A DNA stretch of 64,000 nt from Sarcophilus harrisii (taxonomy: Eukaryota > Chordata > Mammalia > Dasyuromorphia > Dasyuridae), in assembly GCF_902635505.1 (NCBI RefSeq), contig NC_045431.1, positions 72,675,501-72,739,500 of the forward strand. The letters are read 5' to 3'. The notes beneath the pieces are model-generated. The model was given only the letters and a program-made list of their open reading frames with translations. It did no database searches and was not told the origin of the DNA. Positions 53,930 to 64,000 of the stretch are shown one piece after another. A program made the translations under genes and the position numbers. Positions within the stretch are counted from its first letter, which is position 1, and every line of letters begins with the position of its first letter.

Positions 53930-56900
53930 GGAGAGGATCCTGAGAAGATGTTGGAGTAGGAGGTCAGTAAATTGCAAGTTCTCCAGATTTCTCCGACAAA
54001 CAGAACAAATTTGCGCCTCAAGGCTTACATAGACTGGTGAAAAATTAGGAAGACCTGGGGCAGAACAGGGGTCCTCCTGGCACAAGCCAGGAGACTCAAA
54101 GAAAGATGGTGGCCTAGAATTAAGCAGTGTGAAGCTCCGGTCTCAGAAACATCAACTGGGGAACCCTCAGGGGAGCTGGGTTTGGCTGGAGCGTTGGCAG
54201 GAAGCACAAAGACTTTCCCCACTAGGACAGTTTATGGAGTTGGGGTCTAGATCTGGGAAGACTGAGGGAATCTCGATTAATCAGGAACACCAGGCCCAGC
54301 TGTGCTGCAGAGACCCGGCCCTGGGCGAGAAGAAATCAGTATATCCCTGAGCTTAGAAGCAGTGGGGCAGGGGCTGCTGTCTGCAGGTACTTATAGGAGG
54401 GGGAGGGGCCTCTTGGTTTGGGGTTCAATCCAGATCAAGGGAGCTTGCTGAAATGAAGCCAGAGCTCTTCACAATTAGAAGTGCTTACACTAATACATAT
54501 TAAAAAAAAAAAAAAAAGAAAGAAAGAAAGAAGAAAGAACCCCATCAGAGAAACTATGGGAACAGGGACGATTGGAGTTCATCTTAAGAGAAGGACACTG
54601 AAGTAAAAAACAAAAAACTGCTTCTACCTGATGGAATAATGTGAAATGGTTCCCTGCCCAGAGAGAATTTATAGAAGAACTCAAAGAATTTTTTAAAAAA
54701 ATCAAATGAGAGACAATGAAGAAAAACTTAAAAAAACAAAACAAACTATCCAAGAAAAATAAGAAGATTCTGAAAAAGTTAACCAATTAGTAAAGGAGAT
54801 AGAGAATCTTGAAGATGAAAATAATTCTCTGAAAATTAGAATTGAGCATATAGGAGAGACCAAGAAATAACAAAACAGAATAAAGAATGAAAAAAAAAAA
54901 GAACAGAATTTGAAACATAAGAAAAAAAAAAAACAGAGATGGAGAACAGTTCAAGAAGAGGAAGTACAAGAATAACGGAAACTATCTGAAAGCTGTGACC
55001 AAAAAGGAACTTTGACACAATAATGCAAAGAATAATTCAAGAAAATTGTCCTTGAGTGATAGAATGAGGGGAAAGTAGAAATGGAAAAAATCCTAAAAAT
55101 TACCACCTCAAAGAGATCCTTGGCAGAAAACATAGGAATATTATTGCCAAATTCTTAAACCCCCAAATAAGAGAAAATTTTACAAGAAAAAAAAATATAG
55201 CATTGCAGCTGAATTAATAGAGGACAAAAAAGAGAAAACCCCAACAATATAAAATCCTTGTTAAGCAACAATGGAAAATAACTAATTCTTTTAAGATTCA
55301 CTCAGCACCCTTCACTGTCTAGCCTTCACAGTCCTGCCAAAGTCAATACTAAAGTAGTGATATCTCCTGGAAGAAAAACAAAAGGCAATTTCCTCTCTCT
55401 CTCTCTTTTAAAAATGTGATCTCTTATAGAACAATTTAAGGATCCCATATTCCCTAGAAGAACATGACAAATGCAATGAACCGAAATACTACAAGAAACA
55501 AAGTAACTATTGAAAGAATCTAGATAGCTTCCTAAATAAAAATCCTCCAAACCTCAAGATATGTTGGTTAAATTTAACAATTCTAATAATAGGGAAATTC
55601 TGCAAGTGACCAAGAGGAATTCAGATTTCCTTTTCCTATATGTGAAAATATAACACTATTTCATGTGTACTAGATACTACAGAAGATAATGAGGATTTGA
55701 AAAAGCAAAGCAGTTCAAGCTGCAACTCAAAATGAGAAGTTTGCAGTCCCTCCCTCCCCAAGAATGTTCTTTTTAACAAACATTGGCACAAAATGGATAA
55801 AATAAGTTTAATTTCAAGGAAATAATTAATAATGGAATATATTACCCTGTGTTTATTAGTCATTAAAAAAAAAACAGGTGGGGGAAATCAAGATGGAGTG
55901 AAAAGTCATAACTTTGAAACCACAAAATTTCTATAAATTTGTGGGATTCAGCTAACAAAGTCCTTAGGGTAAAAATTTATATTTCTGAATGCTTACCTCA
56001 AAGGAGAGATAAACAAATTGACAGGTAAAAAAATCATGGGACTAATGAATAAAATTAAGAGTTAGTTTTGTGGAAATACAAGCAAACAAATAGCCATTTG
56101 ATTAAAAAGAAAACACCAAACAAAAGCTACACATCACAAGACAATTATATCCCAATCTCAGGGCTACTTAGGAAGACAGAAGTTTGAGGATACTGATGTG
56201 GGAGCTAGCTAGAGAGGCACATTGGAAGAGCCTACTCCTCCCTAACATACCAAAATTTGTGGGATTAAGCCAACAGTCCTTAAAGAGAAATTTTATATCT
56301 CTAATACCTCAAAGGAGAGATTAACAAATTGAAAATTTAAAAAAAATCACTGAATTAAAATAACATTAGGAGCAGTTTTGTGGGAAAAACCCTCAGATAA
56401 AGAGTTGGCTAATTTGATTAAAAAGAAAGAAGAAAAATCATTAACTGTTTCATTTTTTTACACTGGTAATTAACAAATGAAGATGAAATGAAAGCAACTC
56501 TTAGGAACTATTTTTGTTCAATTTTATGCCAAGAAAATTAACAATCTAAATAACATGGATGAATATATTTACAAAAATATAAATTGCTCATATTAAGAGA
56601 TGAGCAGATAAGATTATTTAAATAATCTTATCTTAGAAAAAGAAGTTGAATAGGGTACAAATGAGCTCCCTAAGGGGGAAAAAACTCTAAAGAGCAACTA
56701 ATTCAAACACTATATAAACTATTTGAAAAAATAGACAAAGGATCCCTAGCAAATTCCTTCTAAGACACAAATATAGTTCTGATACAAATCGAAGAGAGCA
56801 GAAACAGAGGAAAAAAAACTATATATCAATTTCTCTACTGAACAGTGATGTAAAAATTGTAAATTAAATACTAGCAAGGAAATTATAGCAATCTATTACA

Positions 56901-58813
56901 AATATCATACACTAAGACCCACCTGAATTTATACCAAGAATGAAAGGTTGGTCAAATATAAAGAAAACTGTAAGCATATTATCAATAATAAAACAATAAA
57001 AAACCATGATCATCAATAGATGCAGAAAAGGCTTTTTGACTAAATACACTGTCCATTAAAAACATAGAAATAAATGTATCTTTTAAAATTATAAATACTA
57101 TTGTCTAAAACCAGAGAAAACATCTAGGATGAAGATAAATTAGAAGCTTTTCCAATAAGATCAGGGGCAAAACATATATATATATATAATATATTATCAT
57201 TATTACTGTGCAATATTGAACTAGAAACACTAGCTATAGAAATAAGGCAAAAAACAAAAAAGATTGAAGGAATAGAGAAAAAAACTCACTTTTTTGCTGA
57301 TAACATAATTGTTTACTTAGAAAATCAATAGAAAAGTTAGTTGAAACAATGAAAATGAAAAACTTTAGGAAGTTTTCAGGATATAAAATAAACCTAAATA
57401 AATTATAAGCATTTCTTCATATTACCAACAAAACCCAGAAGGAAAACATAAATTTAAAATAATTGTAGACATTATAAAATACTTGAGAGTTTCTCTGCCA
57501 AGACACATAGAGAAACTATATAAATACAATTACAAAACACTCTTCACATAAATAAAGACATATTTATAGCTGAAGAAATGTTAATTGTTCATGGCTTGGC
57601 TGAACCAATGTCATAAAAATGACAGTATTAACTAAATCTATTTACTTATTGTGTGCCATACTAATACAAATACTAAAGAATAATTTTGTAGACAGAATGA
57701 AAAAATAATACTGGAGGAATAAAAGGTCAAAAAATATAAAGACAATCAATTTTTTTAAAAATGGGTACATTATTTAGACATTAGGGTGATAGAAAAAAAT
57801 TAGAGGAGCATGGAAAAATGATTTGTAGTCACTATGGGAAGAAGTTATGACCCAACATATTTTTTATTTCATCGAAAAAAGTTTTTGCAGCCAAAATTAA
57901 AAAGAAGGCAGGAAACTGAGGAAAAATTTTTGACAAATGATCAAAAATAATGAATAGGCTGTTTTCCATATGAAACTATGCTGTAAATAACTCATAATTA
58001 AAGAAGTACAAATTAAAACAACTGTAAAGTACCACCTTACACCCATAAGCAGATTGGCTAACATGAAGAAAAATGACAAATGCTAAAGATATGGAAAAAT
58101 ATGTAAACCTGTGCAGTGTTAGTGGATATGTGAACAGATCTAACCATTCTATCTGGAACTATGCCCAAAGAGCTGTAAAATTGTATAACCTTTGACTCAG
58201 TAATACCACCAAAGAAATAAAAAAAGGAAAAAAGACCCATGTGTATAAAAATATTTATAGCAGCTCTGTGTGAATGTGTTGGGAAAGACTTGGAAACTGA
58301 AGAAATGGCTTGGGGAATGGATAAACAAATTATGGATATTATTGTGATGCAATGTTATTGTGCTATAAGAAATGATGAAGAGGGTGGTTTCAGAAAAAAC
58401 CCTTGGAAGACTTAAAAGAGATGATATAAAATGAAGTAGGTAGAAGAAGGAGAACGTTTTGTCCAGTTAGAGAAATATAATCAGAATTGTGAAATTCTTA
58501 TTACTTCTAACTGATCAATGACAGTGATCCAAGACATTTCCAAGAGACTCAAGAAAAAAAAAATGGCATCTACCTCCAGTAGAGAATTGATGTTGATGAA
58601 CTCTGAGTGCAAAGTGATGCAATTTTTTTCTTTCTTCATTTTGTTTGCTTCCTCATTCCTATTTTTTCCCCCTTTTTTCTTTTTGCAACTAATCCACTAA
58701 TGTGAATAAGTTGTATATGACTTTATATGTAAAATAAGTATTACATTTCTTACCTTGTCAATGAATGTGAGGGGAGAGAATTTGGAACTGAAAATTAAAA
58801 AAAAAAAAAAAAG
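53930..58813 (+). mobile_element. LINE-1, near full length but decayed
   Basis: A 4.9-kb A-rich element. The 5'UTR-like start is 'gagaagatgttggagtagga'. ORF1 remnant spans about 54480-55100, with coiled-coil-like codons (KEIENLEDENNSLKIRIEHI). ORF2 remnant spans about 55900-57760: NSLLNSDVK-like and RSGAKH-like RT segments, then [13 protein letters not shown] near 57290, where FADD would be in an active copy (second catalytic Asp replaced by Asn). The 3'UTR and poly(A) end at about 58795-58813. Stops and indels are frequent throughout. Antisense to NR3C2. A duplicated segment occurs at 55938/56256. Confidence 0.8.
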
Positions 58814-59950
58814 CAAAGGAAAAACCCAACCCTGATATATAAAGTAAATAAAACATTTAAAAAAAGGATCATTAAAAGGGAAAAAAAAAATCTACCCTCT
58901 CACACAAGGAAAGAAATGAAAGAAATAGAAATTGAGAGGAGCATAAATGAAGTATCATGGACTAATTTCCATAATGCCCCCAAAGATGGATAAATGTAGT
59001 TTCTGAGTTAAAACTGTATTCTAGAGTTGCAAGTGATTTCTGAATCCTTTTTAACTCCATGGATAAGAAGAATAATCAGAAGAATAAAAGGTATAAAAAC
59101 AGATTTTGTGATTTGGTGCCCAGTAATTCCAACCCTGAGGCATTGTTGCTTCTATCAACGTTATTTCCCTTAAGAATGGTGCAAAACATAAAAAAGGGAT
59201 GAAAGATCTCCAAAGAAAATTATTTAGAAATCAGAAATCATCTTATACATGGTACTTCAGAAGCATTCACTCAAAGGAAAACAAAAGAGAATAAAGAAGG
59301 AACAGATAAAGGTATATTAAAAATTAGAACAAAATTTCAGAATTTCAAAATGGAAGAGAATTGATGAAGAGAAGAAAACAAAGTAAAAATTTAAATAAAA
59401 AGCTGCAGAAAATCTATATCCAAAAGTTGATGAAAAAGATATGTTCTTTGGCCCAGTAATAATATTAGTAGGTTCATACCCCAACGAGATAAGATCAAAC
59501 AAAAATTTAAAGGACCTATATGCACACCAAAAATTTATAGCAGCATTTTTTTTAAAGCAAAGAACTGAAAATTGATGGAGATATCCATCAATTTGGGGAA
59601 TGGCTAAATATATTACAATAAAAGAAGGTAATAGACTATATTGGGCTTTATGAAATTATAAAAGGGATGGATTCAGAGAAACCAAGAAAAACATAGGAAA
59701 TGATTTTAAATGAAGTGAACAAAACCAGGAGGATACTTATATAAAAGACATACCACTGTAAAAAACAAACAAAAAACAAAAAAACAACATTAGGGAAAAG
59801 GGGATTCCAAGATGATAGAGGTTTGTGATTTATATGTGATCCTTTTATAGGGCAAAGGGTTACATTTTTGTCAAGTTCAGAGCCAAAAAACAAAAATTAT
59901 TTCTAATAGACAAAGAAAACTAACAAATATAAGAAATTGGAGAGGAGGAA
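58814..59950 (+). repeat. LINE-1 3' fragment
   Basis: From about 59400: 'ttctttggcccagtaataat', 'tttggggaatggctaaatat', 'gaagtgaacaaaaccaggag' and a following weak 3'UTR match LINE-1. 58814-59400 is A-rich with no firm landmarks. Confidence 0.6.
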
Positions 59951-60339
59951 AAGAGGGAATATTTTGAACTAAACGTTTAACTGAGAGGAGGGAAAGAAAG
60001 TAATAATTAAATAACTAAGTAAATAAAAGAAAGAAAAATAAATCATTAATTTAAACAATGCTCTAGAACTAAGAAAAGAGTTGACAAATGGGAGTGGGGA
60101 GCAAGGGAATGTGTTGTATCAAAGTAGTTTAAACAAAATATCATTAAAAGGATCAGATGAATCAACTGATAAAAAATATTTTCTTCCTACTTTCTCTTAC
60201 TTTCTTTTACTAAAAGATTTTTTTAAAAGTACATGTTAATTGATTTAGTTTATTCCTTCAAGGTATTCTTAAATTCTGGTACTTTTAACATTAAAAGAGG
60301 AAGGAAATTAAAATAAACACTAAACTAAAAAAAGAACAC

Positions 60340-62450
60340 TAGAAACACAGATGGAAAAACAAATCTAACTGTTATAATTGTAAATGTGAATGGACTAAAA
60401 CAGAAAAGAATCTAAAAGCCCAAAGTTATTTATATACCAAAAAAAAATCTTAAAAGCAGACTCGAAATTGACAAAAAAGACTCAATTGATTCAAAATGAT
60501 AGTCTAGAACTAAATTTACTATGTATCATGATAATTAAAAAAAAAAAGAATAAAACCATATAAAAAGTACAGTATCAAGAGATAAATTAGGAAATTAGAT
60601 TAAGCTTAAAAACCAAAGAACAGATATGAAAAATATATGGCATAACATCTAAATTTATAAGGGAAAATTTAGCAGGCATTAAAGTTAAAAAGATATGTAG
60701 TAACAGACAATAACTCAGTATTCTCAGACATGGGCAAATCTAACAGAAATCTAAACAAGAACGAAAATACAGAACTGAATAAACTTGGAGAATTTAGAGC
60801 TATAATTTATAGCATTTTCTGAATGGGACTGTTAGACAATTTCTTTATTTCTAGGCTTCATTTAGCACTTTCACAAAAAGAGATCACATTTTATACTACA
60901 GAGAATTTGCAGATAAATTTGAAGAAGAAATACTGAACATCTTTTACAGATCATAACACAACAAAATTAGTAATCAATACTGGGCACACAAGCAAAAGAA
61001 ACACATATAAATGGGGATTTTCAAATGAATTCCTAAACAATCACAGAAATAATTGCTAGTATGTGAAAGGCAATGATGAGACATAAAAAGAAGTCACGTT
61101 CAGAGTTGTTGAAAAATACATAAAATATCCAAGGTTTAATCCACAAAAGTTCATTCCATTCTCTGCGTAGGTATAAAATGCTTGTTAAAGAAATAAGGGA
61201 AAAAGTTAAGTAATTACAGAAAAATTCAGAGCTGGACTATGCCAATATCATAAAAATAGCAATATAACTATTAGTTACTAATATACCTACTGAAATTAGT
61301 GCACAGCTTTAATGCTATGTATTGGTCAAACTACTGAAGTGATAACTTTACAGAACTAAGCAAAACAAGAGAAAATTCATTTAGAAGGACAGAAGTTCTA
61401 GAAAATCAAGGTCAATAATGATAAAGATATTAATGAAGTAGAAATAGTATAGCTAGAACGCAAACTCTGTAATAATATAATCAATTATAATATATAGTAA
61501 TCATCCAATCCATCTGTTACTGGATAAAAAGATTAAAAAAAAGTTTATCAGTAGAAAAAAATATACAAGGAAGAATCAGAAATAACTGAACTCTATAACC
61601 CAATATTTTATAAATTCTAAATCATAGATTGCTTAGGAAAGAACTTTGTTTGACAAGAATGAGTAAGAAAAGTGGAAACGTTCTGGAAGAAATTAGGTTT
61701 AGAACAGTATCTTATACCATATACTATAATAAATAAAAAAGTATATGTGGCTTAAATATTTAAGCTGATTCTGTACAAAACTGGAAAAGAAAAGTATATG
61801 CATTTTACAGCTATAGAATGTATTCTTAAATAATATAGAGAAGTAATTACACAAGTTAAGAAAGATAATTGTGATTAAATGCAAGTGAACAGAATCAATG
61901 CAACTAAGATAAGAAATAAACTGGTCAAATGAGGGGAAAACCTTTGTTTTTTGATAATGGCTTGATATCTATAGTATATAGAGGAAGAAGAGAAAGATGA
62001 TCAACATTTTCCCCACAGATAAGCAATGAAAAGATATAAAACAACCAGTCTCAAAATAATTTTAAAATATTAACAGCCTTGTGAAAAAAAATGTTCCAAT
62101 TCATTCATAGCACAAGAAATACCAATCAAAACATCCCTAAAGTTTTGACCTTATCATACTTAGCAAATTGTCAAGAATGATAAAAAAAGGGGGAACAGTA
62201 ATATTGGAAGAGTTATAGAAAGAATTCACACTAATGCAATATTGGTGGAGCTTCAAATTGGTTCAAGCATTCTGAAAAGCAATTGGGAATTATGTGAAAT
62301 GAGTGAATAAAATTTCTCTACCTTTTAATTAGAGATCCCACTGCTAAGTTCCCTATATACTAATTATAGTTATAGTTAGTTAGTATAACTAACTATACTT
62401 ATAACAGCATTGGGGGGGGGCGTTCAGTAGCAGCAAAGAACTGGAAAGAA
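60340..62450 (+). repeat. LINE-1 with endonuclease start and 3' region, RT mostly missing
   Basis: At about 60370 'ataattgtaaatgtgaatgg' gives IIVNVNGLKQKRI, the start of the LINE-1 endonuclease (NINGL motif). Near 60950 the segment giving FTDHNTTKL equals the SDH region at the end of that domain. From about 62090 'aagaaataccaatcaaaaca' and 'agcattctgaaaagcaattg' belong to the ORF2/3'UTR junction. Most of the RT between them is absent or too decayed to see. Confidence 0.65.
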
Positions 62451-62464
62451 AGTAGATACATTTT

Positions 62465-62690
62465 AATAGGAAAGACAACATGTGTGAATATTGGTGTATC
62501 TACATACAACATATTTATACTATTAATATATATTATTAGATATATAGATATAATAAATATGTAATAAAATAAATAATAAATTAATTAGAATAAAAGAGAC
62601 ATACAAGACAAATAAAAGGTAACCTTAGAGAAGAAGGAACTAATTTGGAAACCAGGAGAATTTTCTTGCAGAACAAGCAAAACAACATAT
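62465..62690 (-). repeat. LINE-2 fragment, reverse orientation
   Basis: 'aggaaagacaacatgtgtga', 'aaggtaaccttagagaagaa', 'ggaactaatttggaaaccag' read as reverse LINE-2 upstream of its terminus. A short similar piece recurs at 63950-64000. Confidence 0.5.
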
Positions 62691-62818
62691 ACACACATGT
62701 GCGCATACACACATACACAATACACCATATGTATGCATGGCTATATGTATACATACTGTATATAAGTATGTATATATACATGTGCACACACACATTGTAT
62801 ACATACACACATACACAT
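62690..62818. repeat. CA/TACA microsatellite
   Basis: ACATACAC, TATG and TGCACACA units with no coding sense; frames on both strands here are artefacts. Confidence 0.9.
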
Positions 62819-63469
62819 GCCTCAACAATGTAGATGGGGAAAAACCAACAAATTAATTAAAAATAATCCCAAAGAAGTGATCTGAAAATTCACCTGTAGA
62901 AATTATGGGCTGTGGATATACTTAAATCAGACTTGTGCTCCTAGGACCTAATACTGTCTTGGTTATTAACATATTATCAAAGTGAAAGCACCCTTACTTA
63001 CTTCAATGAATAAACTGTATAAGTGGAAAGCTAAAAATACCATCAAATAACAGTTACACTTTTGGATCAGTTTACTGAACTGTTCTTTTGAAATAATTCT
63101 TTTTAGGGAAACTTATTGAAGTGGTTGTTGGGAAATATCCATTGTGTCAAAGCAAAATATACAAATAGACTTTAAGACCTAAAACAAAATAATACTTACT
63201 TTCCCCTAATGTGATAGACTGCCTTCTTATGGTATGAGGCTCAGACATTTAATCAATTAAAGGTCATGTGAGTTGACATAATGAAGTTTGCTCACAAGTT
63301 TTTGCCAATTATTTCTCAAAATTACATGATAAGTTCTCAAATAGAGTAGTTCCTTTTCAAATCTAGTCTAGATTATGACAGGCATCAGGAATAGCACAAA
63401 CTTCCAGTACACGGAGCAGCAAGAGCATGCCTAATAAATGGGATATTTTCACTGCTGCTTTTAAGAAAG

Positions 63470-64000
63470 ATCCGAAAATGATAGGATTTGCCAACTAATT
63501 GGATGGAGAGGAGGAGAGTCACAGAGGATCCCTGATTGGGATATGGCAATACTATCAACAGAAATAGAAAATTTGTGTTATTGGTGTTAAGTTGATGAAT
63601 TCACTTCAATTTAGTTTAGGTGCTGGAAGGGGCAAAAAGTAGAGAATATATGCATTTTGGAATCACTTGACATCAAATAGAATGTAAGCCCCTTGGAGAC
63701 AAGAGACTATTTGATCTTTGTATTCTCAGTGCTTAGCACAGGGACTGACATATCACTGATGCTTAATAAATGTTTGTAGATGGACTGATCTGACAAGTGA
63801 AGCCATGGGGATGGATGAGATAAGCACGGATGAAGGAATAGGTGGAAAAGGGAAAGCAAAGTCTTAGGGAACAGCTATTTGATGCTAAGCTACAAGACAA
63901 CAAAACCAGGACAAACAAGAATAACAATTCACTCTCAGGGAGTATTCTGATAGGAAAGACAAGATGTATGAATATTAGTGTGTGTATGTGCAATATATGA
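63470..64000. repeat. LINE-2 fragments in both orientations
   Basis: Reverse LINE-2 at about 63470-63660 ('ggatttgccaactaattgga'), forward LINE-2 terminus at 63675-63785 ('agaatgtaagccccttggag', 'gatgcttaataaatgtttgt'), and a reverse piece starting at 63950 that runs off the window. Confidence 0.6.

Larger units (their letters stand above)
47612..64000 (-). other. NR3C2: NR3C2 last intron (3' part)
   Basis: Intron before the last exon; the penultimate exon was not found and should lie beyond 64000. Nothing recognised in 47640-48110, 48320-49550, 49800-51080, 51780-53290, 53540-53925 and 62830-63460, apart from the GC-rich patch at 52330-52720. Confidence 0.85.

Noticed and set aside
54490-55133. 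Phe-rich minus-strand frames
   Set aside because: Antisense of A-rich LINE-1 ORF1.
62340-62400. Palindromic TAGTTAGT/ACTAACTA run
   Set aside because: Only an 8-bp stem around a 3-base centre in AT-rich DNA; expected by chance at this composition.

Overview
This window is non-coding-rich vertebrate nuclear DNA, almost certainly from a marsupial. The host genes are mammalian. The interspersed repeats include tRNA-headed CORE-SINEs of the marsupial MAR1/WSINE type (best copy 26284-26426), LINE-1 tails of marsupial type, and a heavy load of old LINE-2, MIR and CR1/L3 copies. I cannot name the species from sequence alone.

Two convergent host genes are present. On the plus strand are the last four coding exons of ARHGAP10 (GRAF2/PS-GAP, a BAR-PH-RhoGAP-SH3 protein): 3890-4049, 27399-27551, 29694-29785 and 37286-37374. 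They encode the proline/serine-rich linker and the C-terminal SH3 domain, followed by a 3'UTR that probably ends near 38045. Exon phases fit at every junction and all splice sites are canonical. On the minus strand is the last coding exon of NR3C2 (mineralocorticoid receptor), 47456-47611, which encodes the end of the ligand-binding domain including the AF-2 helix. Its 3'UTR of about 2.5 kb runs down to about 44985. The tail-to-tail ARHGAP10-NR3C2 arrangement matches human 4q31.23, so each gene call supports the other.

Layout: 1-3889 is ARHGAP10 intron. 4050-27398 is a 23.3 kb intron full of L2, MIR, CORE-SINE and L1 fragments. 27552-29693 and 29786-37285 are shorter introns; the last holds a probable solo LTR, a hAT-type MITE inside a SINE, and a near-identical 230-bp inverted repeat. 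38046-44984 is the intergenic gap, with a GC-rich stretch just after ARHGAP10 and an old CR1/L3 copy. 47612-64000 is NR3C2 intron, whose distal third (about 53930-62450) is a pile-up of decayed LINE-1 copies on the plus strand, antisense to NR3C2.

I found no new biochemical system. The most unusual structures are the 34.2/35.4 kb inverted repeat, a 48-bp perfect palindrome at 22099-22146, a 28-bp perfect inverted repeat around 3.05/3.25 kb, and two LINE-1-tail elements sharing one 5' boundary. Repeat family names come from reading the sequence against remembered consensus features; no masking program was run.
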